In this document: one piece after another, positions 25,490 through 35,700 of the stretch
Layout of the letters: every line of letters begins with the position of its first letter
How positions within the stretch are numbered: the first letter of the stretch is position 1
From: Pseudomonadota bacterium
GTDB taxonomy: Bacteria; Pseudomonadota; Gammaproteobacteria; Steroidobacterales; Steroidobacteraceae
Length of the DNA stretch: 64,000 nucleotides
Assembly (NCBI GenBank): GCA_025357635.1
Contig: JANXOV010000009.1
Location: forward strand, 19,928-83,927
Direction of reading: 5' to 3'
Translations under genes and position numbers: made by a program
The notes under the pieces: generated by a model
The model's input: the letters and a program-made list of their open reading frames with translations, nothing else
Databases searched by the model: none
What the model was told of the DNA's origin: nothing

Positions 25490-27073
25490 ATGGTCAAGAA
25501 TGAGACTGGCGGCCGGAGCGACAGCGGCATGGAGCACTTCGGCTACAAAGAATCGCTTGATCGCAGCATTGGGGCCTTCGGCAGCTTCGCTGCGGGCGTC
25601 AGCTATATTTCCATTCTCACCGGTACATTCCAGTTGTTCTTTTTCGGCTTCAGCACCGCCGGGCCAGCTTATCTGTGGTCCTGGCCGCTGGTACTCGTCG
25701 GTCAGTTGGCGGTCGCGCTATGCTTCATGGAGCTGGCTGCCAAATACCCCATCGCTGGATCGGTCTACAACTGGTCCAAGCAACTGGGCAGCCGGATCGT
25801 TGGCTGGTCCTCGGGCTGGCTGATGCTCACGGCGTCGATCGTTTCCCTGTCGGCCGTGGTGCTTGCGCTGCAACTGAACCTTCCGCGGCTGTGGAGTGGC
25901 TTCCAGGTGATCGGCGACGGCAGCGGAACCTACGATTTCGCCACCAACGCGGTAATCCTCGGCACCGTTCTGATCGTGTTCACTACCGTCGTCAATGCGC
26001 TCGGCGTGCGGTTGATGGCAATGATCAACAGTGCGGGCGTCTTTATCGAGCTGATCGCGGCTTGCCTCATCGCCATCATCCTGGCGCTCAACATCAAGCG
26101 CGGCCCGGAAGTGTTTTTCTCCACTAACGGTTACGGTGCCGGTAATAGCGGGGGGTTTCTGGGTGCCTTCCTGGTGGCATCGCTGGCCTCGGGATATGTG
26201 ATGTACGGCTTCGACACCGCCAGTTCACTGGGTGAGGAGACGCTGGAGCCTCGGCGCACCGCTCCGCGGTCCATTCTGCGGGCCATACTTGCCTCGTTCG
26301 TCATCGGTGGCGCGATCCTGGTGTTCGCAGTCATGTCGGCGCCCGATTTGCATGATCCGATGATCGGTAGCAGCAGCGGCGGCTTGCAATACATTGTCGA
26401 GCAGGTGATGTGGGGCCCGGTGGGAAAAGTTTTCCTCGCCTGCATCGTGGTCGCGGTGACGGTGTGCGCGCTGGCGGTGCACACGGCTGCCATCCGTCTG
26501 ACCTTCGCGATGGCGCGCGATAACGCGCTTCCGTTCGGGGAGAAGCTGGCGCGAGTGCATCCCAAAACGCAGACGCCTATTGTTCCGGCCGTCGTCATCG
26601 GCATGATTGCCGCGCTGATCCTGGTCGTCAACATTGGTCAGCCGAAAGTCTTCACGGTGCTGACTTCGATTGCCGTCATCATGATCTACCTGGCGTACCT
26701 GATGGTGACGGGCCCACTGCTGATGAAGCGCCTGCAGGGGCAATGGCCCCCCGCAGATCTCAAGGCCGGCGGCTACTTCACCATGGGCAAGTGGGGAATG
26801 CTCGTCAACATCGTCGCGGTGCTGTGGGGCGTGGGGATGGCGCTCAACCTGGCCTGGCCGCGCGAATCGATCTACGGCGCACCCTGGTACAACACCTGGG
26901 GCGCGTTCGTTTACATCGCCGTGATTCTCGGGGCAGGCCTGTTGTGGTACGCCGTCAAAGGCCGCCATCACATCGGCACGCTGGCCTCGCACGCGGTGAC
27001 CACCCGGACGGATTCTCCGCAGGCGAATCTCGGACGCAACGGCGAAGTCGGCGTGTCAGTTCCGCCGCGATAA
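25490..27073 (+). CDS. APC-superfamily amino acid permease
   Basis: A 527-residue inner-membrane transporter with about 12 spans. The first helix has GSFAAGVSYISILTG, the family hallmark unwound segment, and SLGEETLEPRRTAPRSIL carries the conserved Glu-containing loop. Start ATG 25490 has caggggat upstream; the frame extends further but without coding sense. It lies 163 bases after the peptidase and 14 bases before the propeller gene, so the three may form an amino-acid uptake group. Substrate not identifiable. Confidence 0.92.
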   Translation: MVKNETGGRSDSGMEHFGYKESLDRSIGAFGSFAAGVSYISILTGTFQLFFFGFSTAGPAYLWSWPLVLVGQLAVALCFMELAAKYPIAGSVYNWSKQLGSRIVGWSSGWLMLTASIVSLSAVVLALQLNLPRLWSGFQVIGDGSGTYDFATNAVILGTVLIVFTTVVNALGVRLMAMINSAGVFIELIAACLIAIILALNIKRGPEVFFSTNGYGAGNSGGFLGAFLVASLASGYVMYGFDTASSLGEETLEPRRTAPRSILRAILASFVIGGAILVFAVMSAPDLHDPMIGSSSGGLQYIVEQVMWGPVGKVFLACIVVAVTVCALAVHTAAIRLTFAMARDNALPFGEKLARVHPKTQTPIVPAVVIGMIAALILVVNIGQPKVFTVLTSIAVIMIYLAYLMVTGPLLMKRLQGQWPPADLKAGGYFTMGKWGMLVNIVAVLWGVGMALNLAWPRESIYGAPWYNTWGAFVYIAVILGAGLLWYAVKGRHHIGTLASHAVTTRTDSPQANLGRNGEVGVSVPPR

Positions 27074-27087
27074 TCAGGGAGTTCTTC

Positions 27088-28158
27088 ATGCTCAGCCCCT
27101 CTGTCGGCAACATCATCCGCCCGTTCGCAGCGATTGTCGCTGCCTCAATCCTGGTCCAGCCGCTGGCGGCGAAGGCACCCTTCGATGACAAGGCGTATTC
27201 AATCATCCATCGTTGGACACTCACGGGGACTGGCGGCTGGGACTACCTGACCTTGGATGAGGCGCGTCATCGCCTGTTTATAGCCCGGGACAATCGAGTC
27301 GAAGTCGTGGACACGGCCACCGGTGCGGTGGTTGGACGGATTCTCAACACGGAGGGCGTGCATGGCGTGGCGCTCGCGCCCGAACTGAAACGCGGCTTTA
27401 CCAGCAACGGCAGGGTGAACTCGGTGACCGAATTCGATTACGACACGCTTGCGCCGCTGCGCACAGTGGCGGTTTCCGGATCAAACCCTGATGCCATTTT
27501 GTTTGACGGCGAGCGTGGGCATCTGTTCACGTTCAATGGCCGAAGCAAGGACGTCACGGTATTGGATGCGACGTCGCTAAAAGTGCTGGCGACACTGGCA
27601 ATGCCGGACAAGCCGGAGTTTGCAATTCAAGACGCCCATGGCCATATCTTCGTGAATATTGAAAGTGATGCGGGTCAGATGGTGGTCATCGACGCCGACA
27701 AGTTGGCCGTTGCCTCAACGTGGGCATTGCCCGGCTGCGCAAGCCCGAGCGGACTTGCCCTGGATGCCGTCAACCATCGGTTGTTTTCCGTCTGCGATGA
27801 GAACGTGATGGCAATCACCGACTCCATCAGTGGGAAACCGGTGGCGCGCGTAAGGATCGGTGCGGGTCCGGACGGCGCGGGTTACTGGTCGGCAAGGGGC
27901 TTGGTTTTCAGCTCCAATGGCGAAGGCACGCTGACGATCGTGCGGGCCGGATCAGGCGATGCGTACTCGGTTCTGAGTACGCTGGCCACCCAACGCGGCG
28001 CACGCACGATGGCCGTGGATTCACACACGGGCCTGGTCTATCTGGCCACGTCCGATTTTGGTCCCGAGCAGGCGGCCACGCCGGAGCACCCGCATCCGCG
28101 GCCGGTGCCCACGCCCGATACGTTCACGGTGTTGGTCGCAGCGCCGGTAAAGCGTTGA
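27088..28158 (+). CDS. YncE-like seven-bladed beta-propeller, exported
   Basis: A 356-residue protein with a signal peptide (NIIRPFAAIVAASILVQPLAA). The rest is repeating short strands of the YVTN/NHL kind: NRVEVVDTATGAVVGRI, FTFNGRSKDVTVLDATSLK, VVIDADKLAVASTW, DENVMAITDSISGKPVARV. Such propellers are usually periplasmic binding or scaffold proteins. Ribosome site caggga precedes ATG 27088. It ends 32 bases before the two-component genes and may be part of the same transcript. Confidence 0.85.
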   Translation: MLSPSVGNIIRPFAAIVAASILVQPLAAKAPFDDKAYSIIHRWTLTGTGGWDYLTLDEARHRLFIARDNRVEVVDTATGAVVGRILNTEGVHGVALAPELKRGFTSNGRVNSVTEFDYDTLAPLRTVAVSGSNPDAILFDGERGHLFTFNGRSKDVTVLDATSLKVLATLAMPDKPEFAIQDAHGHIFVNIESDAGQMVVIDADKLAVASTWALPGCASPSGLALDAVNHRLFSVCDENVMAITDSISGKPVARVRIGAGPDGAGYWSARGLVFSSNGEGTLTIVRAGSGDAYSVLSTLATQRGARTMAVDSHTGLVYLATSDFGPEQAATPEHPHPRPVPTPDTFTVLVAAPVKR

Positions 28159-28190
28159 ATCAGATCGGCAGATATCGAGGGGTGCATTGA

Positions 28191-28868
28191 TTGAAGATCC
28201 TGGTCGTCGAGGACGATGCGGATACCGCGGACTATGTGGCGCAGGGCCTGACCGAGGCCGGCCACAGCGTTGCGGTGTCCCGTGACGGTCCCGATGGCCT
28301 TGCGCGCGCCAACGCGGAAAAGTGGGATCTGCTCGTCGTCGACCGGATGCTTCCGAAGCTCGATGGACTGGCGCTCATCAAGGCTGTTCGTGCCGCCGGC
28401 AACACCACGGCGGTAGTGTTTTTGACAACACTCGGCGGCATCGACGATCGGGTGCATGGCTTGAACGCCGGTGCCGACGACTATCTGGTCAAACCCTTTG
28501 CCTTGTCAGAACTGGTGGCCCGTGCCGCCGCGCTGGGTCGCCGGCCGCGGAACGCGGCAACGGAAACGATTCTGCGGGTGGAGGATCTGGAGTTGGATCT
28601 GCTGGCCCGGAGCGCGCGACGAGCGCAGGAGAAAATCGACCTGCAGCCGCGGGAGTTTCGCCTGCTCGAGTATCTGATGCGGCATGTCGATCACGTGGTC
28701 ACCCGGACCATGCTATTGGAAAACGTCTGGGATTTGCACTTTGATCCGCACACGAATGTGGTGGAGACGCATGTCAGCCGCCTGCGATCCAAGATCGACC
28801 GAGGTCGGGAGGTGGCGTTGATCCACACGATTCGCGGTTCCGGATACAGCATTCGTGCTCGTCCGTAG
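28191..28868 (+). CDS. OmpR-family response regulator
   Basis: A 225-residue regulator. The receiver has acidic Glu7-Asp8-Asp9, phospho-acceptor Asp51 in LLVVDRMLPKLDG, Thr in FLTTLGG and Lys in YLVKPFAL. A winged helix follows (LQPREFRLLEYLMRHVDHVV, WDLHFDPHTNVVETHVSRLR). Start is TTG 28191 after gagggg. The sequence is closest in style to CusR/CopR-type metal regulators and the downstream pump supports that role. It overlaps the kinase gene by 14 bases. Confidence 0.95.
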   Translation: MKILVVEDDADTADYVAQGLTEAGHSVAVSRDGPDGLARANAEKWDLLVVDRMLPKLDGLALIKAVRAAGNTTAVVFLTTLGGIDDRVHGLNAGADDYLVKPFALSELVARAAALGRRPRNAATETILRVEDLELDLLARSARRAQEKIDLQPREFRLLEYLMRHVDHVVTRTMLLENVWDLHFDPHTNVVETHVSRLRSKIDRGREVALIHTIRGSGYSIRARP

Positions 28869-30198
28869 AGTCCTGGGAACCTCGAGCTTCCGGCTGGCGC
28901 TGATGTACGCGGCGCTCACGGGCATCAGCTTCCTGCTGCTGTTCAGTGTCATTTTCTGGTCGACCGCACGCTTCATGAGGCACCAGATCGATGACAGCGT
29001 CTCCAATGAATTGAACGAGGTATTGACAGACAAACTGTCCGCCTCGCCTGAGGGAATGAGCCAGTTGGTAGCTTCGATGGCGCATCACTCCTCAGGTTTC
29101 CATTATCTTCTGCAAGATTCCGGGCGCGTCGTGCTGGCTGGCAACCTGCCGGCGCTGGATCCGCGGGTGGGCATTCGTGAATGGTCGGGCGAACCGGGCA
29201 AACTCAAGACATCCCTCACTGCCATTCGCGGCCGGGGCGTCGACGTGAACGGCAATTATCTGTTCGTTGGGTGGAGTACCGACCAGCTTCTTGAAATGCA
29301 GGAGTTCGTGACGGCGTCCTTCCTGTGGGGACTGGCAGCATCCGTCGTGCTCGCGCTCGCCGGTGGGGTTGTGATGAGCCGGCGTCTGATGCGAAAGATC
29401 GAGCGCGTCAGCGAAACCAGCCGCAACATCGTGCAGGGTGATCTGAAACAACGGGTTCCTACACAGCACGGCGGGGATGAGTTCGATCACCTTGCCTCCA
29501 GCATCAACACCATGCTGGATCGAATTGAAGCGTTGATGACCGATGTGCAGCAGGTGACCACCGATATTGCGCACGACCTTCGGACCCCCTTGACCCGCTT
29601 GCGAAATCGCCTCGAATTTTCCCAGAGAGCCGACGTCGGCGCGGCCGCACTGCGCGAGGTCATCGACACTGCCCGGCGCGAGACTGACGTCATTCTGGAA
29701 ATTTTCGGTGCGTTGTTGCGCATCGCGCAGATCGAAAGCGGGGCACGCAAGGCGGGTTTCGCGCGGGTTGACCTGGGCGAGGTGTTGAACACCGTCATCG
29801 AACTTTACGCGCCGGCGGCCGAAGAACGGCAATTGACGCTGGAAGCGAAGGTTGCTGCGCCCTTGATGATTGACGGTGACCGTGAATTGCTGACTCAACT
29901 ATTCGTCAATCTCGTCGACAACGCCGTGCTGCATGCGGGTTCTGGCGCGCACATCTCGGTCCGGGCGCACAGCGTGGGTGCAAGCGTGGTGGTGCGCGTC
30001 TGTGATGACGGTCCCGGTATTCCTGAATCAATGCGCACCAGGGTCCTGCAACGGTTCTTTCGCCTGGAAGGCAGCCGGAGCACGCCGGGGAGCGGTCTGG
30101 GCTTAAGTCTCGCGGCCGCCATCACAAAGTTGCATGGCGCGAGGATCGTGCTGATGGACAATCAACCGGGGTTGAAGGTCGAGATCACCTTTCTATAA
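28855..30198 (+). CDS. two-component sensor histidine kinase
   Basis: A 447-residue membrane kinase. Two spans (about 12-36 and 152-172) flank a periplasmic sensor of about 115 residues, then HAMP (SRRLMRKIERVSETSRNIVQ), the phospho-acceptor His in DIAHDLRTPLTRLRNRLE, and the ATPase boxes NLVDNAVLHAG, DDGPGIPE, GSGLGLSLAAAI. Start GTG 28855 lies within the regulator gene. With the regulator and following RND genes it forms a CusS-like signalling unit. The signal is unknown. Confidence 0.95.
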   Translation: MLVRRVLGTSSFRLALMYAALTGISFLLLFSVIFWSTARFMRHQIDDSVSNELNEVLTDKLSASPEGMSQLVASMAHHSSGFHYLLQDSGRVVLAGNLPALDPRVGIREWSGEPGKLKTSLTAIRGRGVDVNGNYLFVGWSTDQLLEMQEFVTASFLWGLAASVVLALAGGVVMSRRLMRKIERVSETSRNIVQGDLKQRVPTQHGGDEFDHLASSINTMLDRIEALMTDVQQVTTDIAHDLRTPLTRLRNRLEFSQRADVGAAALREVIDTARRETDVILEIFGALLRIAQIESGARKAGFARVDLGEVLNTVIELYAPAAEERQLTLEAKVAAPLMIDGDRELLTQLFVNLVDNAVLHAGSGAHISVRAHSVGASVVVRVCDDGPGIPESMRTRVLQRFFRLEGSRSTPGSGLGLSLAAAITKLHGARIVLMDNQPGLKVEITFL

Positions 30199-30228
30199 CT
30201 ATCCGTAAAGGACGGGTCCGCTGGCCTG

Positions 30229-31719
30229 ATGCTACTGTTCCGCCAGGGAATTGGCTTTGGAATGGTCCTACGAGATGTCAGCGTGACGTGCGGTTTTCCA
30301 TGGGTGCCGGGAATGGCGATGTTCGCCTTGGTGGCGTCCTGCGCCATGCAGCCGGCTGCCATCGTGCCGCAGAATGTTCCGTCAGTGTTCGATGCGACGG
30401 GTGAGCCTGTCGGATCGCTGCCGACACCAGACTGGTACCGCACGTTTTCAAGTCCGGAGTTGAATGCGTTGGTGGACATCGCAAGCAGCAGCAACCTGGA
30501 CATCGCTGCCGCAAGTGCGCGCGTTGCGCAGGCGGATGCGCGAGCGCGCCAGGCCGGCGCGGCCCTATTGCCCTCGCTCGATGCCGCCGGCAATGCGAAT
30601 TTTCTGGCCGGTCACTCCTCGCAAGGGTCGGGGCACGAGTTGGATTGGTCCGGGATGCTCTCGGCCAGCTACGAAATCGACTTCTGGGGCAAGAATCGGG
30701 CGACCCGAGATTCAGTCCTGCATCTGGCGGGTGCGTCGCGCGCGGATCGCGACACGGTCACCCTGACGACGCTGGCCGGCGTAGCGAACGGGTACTTTTC
30801 GGTGCTCGCGCTTCGCGACCGTCTTGCGCTCGCGCAATCGAATCAGGAGGCGGCGAAACAATTATTGGACGTCATCGATGCGCGACTTGCGGCGGGCGCT
30901 GCCGCGCCGGTCGAGCAGGCGACACAACGGTCCGTTTATGACGCGGCGCAGATCACCAGGCTCGGTCTGCAACAAATGGAAAGCGATGCGCGTACCTCGC
31001 TTGCGCTCTTACTGGGCCGGGAGCCGGAACAATTTGTCGTGCGCGGACAGCCTCTGGATGCGTTGACCGAGCCGGTCATCGCGGCAGGACTTCCGTCGGA
31101 TTTGCTCACCCGCCGACCCGACATCGCACGCGCCGAAGAGAATCTGCGGGCAAGCCATGCGGACGTGCTGGTCGCGCGCGACGCGATGTTTCCCAGCCTC
31201 ACGTTGACCGGCAGCGCAGGCGTTCAGAATCCCGCCTTGCAGGCCGCCGTCCTGACTATCGGCGGCGCGGGTCCCTCCTTCTCGCTGGGCGCAAATCTGG
31301 TGCATCCCATATTTGATCACGGGCGATTGCGCGCGCAACGCGATGAAGCGCAGGCGAAAGAGCGCGAACTGCTTTCGGCGTATCGGGCGGCGATTCTGGC
31401 GGCGCTCGTCGATGTTGAGCATGCCCTGTCCTCGATTCGTCGCCTGGAAGACGCGCGGCAATTCCAGCTCGACAATATCGCGCAATCGACAAAAGCTTTC
31501 GAGGGTGCAAAGCTGCGCTATCAATCCGGTGCGGGTGATTTCCTGCTCGTGTTGGAGGCGCAGCGATCTTTGTTTTCGGCGCGCGACCAATTCGTTCAAT
31601 ACAAGCTGGGGCGCCTGCAAGCCCTGGTGAGCCTCGCGAAGGCGCTCGGAGGAGGGTGGACTCAGCACCCGGAATCCGAGGCAGCGACTGCAACCCTCCA
31701 CCGAACTACAAACCCATGA
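30229..31719 (+). CDS. outer-membrane efflux lipoprotein, NodT/OprM type
   Basis: A 496-residue channel with a lipobox (FALVASC, Cys about residue 38), so it is acylated in the outer membrane like OprM or CusC. The OEP helices are present: ALVDIASSSNLDIAAASARV, PDIARAEENLRASHADVLVAR, MFPSLTLTGSAG. An internal ATG at 30259 or 30313 may be the true start because the segment before the signal is long. It is the first of three pump genes behind the two-component pair. Confidence 0.92.
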   Translation: MLLFRQGIGFGMVLRDVSVTCGFPWVPGMAMFALVASCAMQPAAIVPQNVPSVFDATGEPVGSLPTPDWYRTFSSPELNALVDIASSSNLDIAAASARVAQADARARQAGAALLPSLDAAGNANFLAGHSSQGSGHELDWSGMLSASYEIDFWGKNRATRDSVLHLAGASRADRDTVTLTTLAGVANGYFSVLALRDRLALAQSNQEAAKQLLDVIDARLAAGAAAPVEQATQRSVYDAAQITRLGLQQMESDARTSLALLLGREPEQFVVRGQPLDALTEPVIAAGLPSDLLTRRPDIARAEENLRASHADVLVARDAMFPSLTLTGSAGVQNPALQAAVLTIGGAGPSFSLGANLVHPIFDHGRLRAQRDEAQAKERELLSAYRAAILAALVDVEHALSSIRRLEDARQFQLDNIAQSTKAFEGAKLRYQSGAGDFLLVLEAQRSLFSARDQFVQYKLGRLQALVSLAKALGGGWTQHPESEAATATLHRTTNP

Positions 31720-32717
31720 ATGCAAATTGGCCGCACCGTTTGCGACGCTGTGCTGCCGTGCTCTTGCTCTGCACGGGCGGCATGATGCTCGCGCCATTGA
31801 GCAGCTGCAGTAAGTCACCCAGCCAGGCGGCGGCGCCGATCCCCGTGGCACCCGCCACCGACGAGGCAGGCGAGGGTGTGAGCTTAAGCGCCGCCGAGGT
31901 GAAGACCATGGGGATCGAGACATCGATCGCCGCCGTCAGTTCTCACGTGCCGGAAGCAGCAGGCTTTGGGGTCGTGTTGGCTCATGAAGCCTTCGCCCAG
32001 TCGGTGGCGGATCTGTCGACGGCAATCGCCGTGCAGCGCCAAAGTGAATCGGCCTTTGAGCGCAGCAGGCGGCTGGCGGGTACGACGGGCGCGATGGCTG
32101 CGGATTTGCAGGAAGTGGCCGAGCGTCAGGCCATGGTCGATCGGGCCGCCCTGGAGCTGGTCAAACGCCGTGCATCCTCGACCTGGGGCCAGGACCCGCC
32201 CTGGAAGAATCAGGGCATCAATGCTGAAGTTTCCGCCGTTGCGCGAGGTGAGGCCAAGATGGTGCGGGTCACATTTCCCATTGGTACCATCGGCGGCTCT
32301 GCACCCAAGTCGGTGCGGCTAGGCCGCATTGCCGCGGATCCGACTCGTTCGGGTTGGCAATCAACCGCGGTCTGGGCAGCGCCGGCCGATTCCAGCGTAC
32401 CCGGCACGAGTTTCTTTGCATTGCTCAAGGGCGGCTCGGTCAATGAAGGCGAGCGGCTGGCGGCGTGGGCCCCCGTGGGCACGGCGAAAGACGGTGTGAC
32501 GATTCCCTCATCGGCCGTCATCATCAGCAAGGGAAAGTATTGGTTCTACCTCGAGACAAAGCCCAACGTATTCCTGCGCATCGAGCTGGATACGAGCATG
32601 CCGGCCGCTGATGGCTTCTTCGTGCGGCAAGGCGTTGACGCGGGCGCTAAAATCGTGACGACGTCGGCTGGTCAGTTGCTGGCGCGCGAAACCAATCCGA
32701 ACCGGGAAGCGGAATAG
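31716..32717 (+). CDS. RND periplasmic adaptor, reduced form
   Basis: A 333-residue lipoprotein adaptor (signal ending LAPLSSCSKSP). Only a short helical hairpin (about FAQSVADLSTAIAVQRQ to MVDRAALELVKRR) and the beta-barrel/membrane-proximal part (VRVTFPIGT, FFALLKGGSVNEGERLAAW) are recognisable. I do not see the usual two lipoyl half-motifs. It starts inside the stop of the channel gene (ATGA) and is followed two bases later by the pump, so it is surely part of the tripartite system. Confidence 0.85.
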   Translation: MNANWPHRLRRCAAVLLLCTGGMMLAPLSSCSKSPSQAAAPIPVAPATDEAGEGVSLSAAEVKTMGIETSIAAVSSHVPEAAGFGVVLAHEAFAQSVADLSTAIAVQRQSESAFERSRRLAGTTGAMAADLQEVAERQAMVDRAALELVKRRASSTWGQDPPWKNQGINAEVSAVARGEAKMVRVTFPIGTIGGSAPKSVRLGRIAADPTRSGWQSTAVWAAPADSSVPGTSFFALLKGGSVNEGERLAAWAPVGTAKDGVTIPSSAVIISKGKYWFYLETKPNVFLRIELDTSMPAADGFFVRQGVDAGAKIVTTSAGQLLARETNPNREAE

Positions 32718-32719
32718 GC

Positions 32720-35700
32720 GTGATCCGGGCACTGGTCACGCTGTGCGTGCGTCATTACGGCGCGATTGCGGCGCTGTCGTTGTTCGCGCTCATCCTGGGT
32801 TCCTGGGGGGCGTTGCAGGCACCTTTGGATGTGTTCCCGGAATTCGTTCCTTCGCAGGTGGACATCCAAACGGAGGCGCCGGGATTCGCGCCGCAGCAGG
32901 TCGAGGAATTGGTGACCAAGCAGGTCGAAAACACCGTCAATGGTGCGGCGGGTGTTGCGACCATGCGCTCGGAATCGATTCCGGGTCTTTCGGTGGTGAA
33001 GATCACCTTCACCGAGGGCATCGATGTCCACATTGCGCGTCAGGGGATTTCAGAACGCCTGTCGGAGCTGGGCAGCACTCTGCCTGCCGGCGTCGCCACG
33101 CCAAAGCTGTCGCCGCTGGTCTCCAGCACCATGGACTTGTTGAAAATCGGACTGGTGTCCGACAGCCTCGATGCCTTCACCTTGCGCGACAATGCCGACT
33201 GGATCATCAAGCCGCGATTGCTGGCCGTGCCCGGCGTGGCGCATGTCAATGTTTTCGGCGGCGAGGTTCGACAGATTCAGATCCTGCCTGATTCACGCAA
33301 ACTCTCGAGTTTCAATTTGTCGTTCACCGATATTGCGGACGCCGCAAAAGCAGCGCTGCCCCTGCGCGGCGCGGGATTCATCGATATGAAGGCGCAACGT
33401 GTGCTGTTGCGCTCGCCAACTCCGCAACCGGATGTCAATGCGATAGGGCAGACTGTGATCGCGGTTCGCAGCGGCCTGCCCATCTTGTTGCGCGACATCG
33501 CGGAAATCAAAGTGGCTCCGGCCCTCAAATTCGGCGATGCACTCATCATGGGTCGACCCGGCGTCATGCTCGCGCTTACCGGTCAATACGGCGCCAACAC
33601 ATTGACGACCACGAAGGCTGTTGAACAGGCCCTGGCGGCACTGGAGCCGGCGCTCAACAGGCAAGGCATTACCGTGTATTCCGGCCTGCATCGGCCGGCC
33701 AATTTCATTGAACGGGCTCTGCGGAATCTGCAGGAATCGCTATTGATTGCGGCCGTTTTGATTCTGGTGGTCCTGTACCTGTTCCTGCGCGACTTTCGGG
33801 CAGCGATGATCGCTTTCACCGCGATTCCTCTGTCGCTGCTGGCGGCGGTGGCCGTGCTGCGGCATATGGGGCTTACGCTCAACACGATGACGCTGGGCGG
33901 ATTTGCCGTGGCGCTCGGCGTTCTCGTGGACGATGCCATCATCGGTATCGAAAACATCCTGCGGCGCTCGCGTGAGAACGCCCACGCCGCAGCGCCCAGG
34001 CCGCGGCTCGACGTTGTTCGCGACGCGTCGCTCGAGGTGCGCGGTCCGGTCATCTATGCCACTGCGGTGGTGATTGCCGTGTTTTTGCCCGAACTGTTCA
34101 CCTCGAGTGTGCAGGGTCATTTCGTGGGACCTCTGGCGCTTGCCTTCATATTCGCAGTCCTCGCCTCGCTGCTGGTCGCGATGACCTCCACGCCGGCATT
34201 GTGTGCGCTGTTCCTGCGGCGGCACGATCAGCGCCCGGAGCCTGCCTGGCTGCGTCGCATGAAAGCCTGGCAGAGCGCTGCCGTGCACGCCGTCGGTGCG
34301 CATTTGCGAGCGACGCTGCTCCTGCTCGCAGCAGTGGTGTTGGCCGTCGCCGCGTCGGTGCCGTTTTTGGGCGGCACCTTCATGCCGGATTTTCGCGAAG
34401 GACATTTCGTCATGCAGGTTTCAAGCTCGGTGACCGGCACTTCGCTTCAGGAGATGCGGGCCGTCGGAGAACGGATCAGCAAGGATGTCCTCGCTTTGCC
34501 CTACGTGCAAAGCGTCGAACAGCAGGTCGGCAGGGCAGAGTTGGGCGAGGATACCTGGGGTCCGCACCGCAGTGAATTCCACGTCGAGCTCAAACCCGGG
34601 TCGAACGTGGATCAAGCGCAGGCGCAGGAGCAACTGCGCGCAATACTGGAGAACTACCCGGGTACTCAGAGTGAGGTGGTGACCTTTCTCGGTGATCGCA
34701 TCAGCGAGAGTTTGAGCGGAGTCACTGCGCAGGTGGCGATTAAGGTATTCGGCGAGGATCTGGATACGTTGGACAAGACGGCAGACAGGATCGTCGGCGC
34801 GCTGGGCGGGGTCAATGGAATTGTCGATCTGCAGTTCAAGCGTCAAAGCGGCACGCCGTCCATTTTCATACACCTGGTGCCTCAGGCACTGGCCGCGTCG
34901 GGTCTCAGAGTCCAGGAAGTTCTGGATACGATTCAAGCCGCCTATGTAGGCGCCAGGGTGGGACAAACCTACAACGGAACCCGCACTGTCGATGTGGTGA
35001 TGTTGTTGCCGGATGCGATGCGGCACGCACCGGCGCAGCTGCAGGGCTTGATGATCGCATCGCCCTTTGGGCCCGTGCCCCTGTCGCAGGTGGCCCAGAT
35101 TGAGGTGGCGCAGGATCGTTACAGTATTGAGCACGATGGCGGCCAGCGCCTGGTCGCCGTGACGTTCAATGTGGGGGCGGGCTCGCTGCAATCCGTCGTC
35201 CAGAATGCCCGGCAGGCAGTTTCAAAATCGGTCGCGCTTCCGGCAGGCGTATTCCTGGAATTTGCCGGTGCAGCGGAAGCGGAGTTGAAGACGCGCAACG
35301 AATTGATGTTGTATTCCGGACTGGCGTTGGCACTGATCATCATGATCTTGTTCATGTCGTTTCATTGGCGTGCCAACAGCTGGCTGGTGCTCGCCAATCT
35401 GCCGTTCAGTCTCATCGGCAGCATCATAGCGATCTGGGTCACGGGTCTGGGCATTTCCCTCGGGACCGTCGTGGGTCTGGTGACGGTGTTCGGCGTCAGC
35501 GCTCGTAATGCCATCCTTCAACTGGCGCACTACGAGCATCTTGTCGAGGTGGAGGGACGCGCCTGGAATCTGGAGCTGGTCGTGCGCGGCGCCAATGAGC
35601 GGCTGGTGCCCATCCTGATGACGGCCGCGGTGACTGCGCTGGGGCTTGCGCCGCTCGCGGTGGGCTTGAGTCGCCCGGGTCAGGAGATTGAGGGCCCGAT

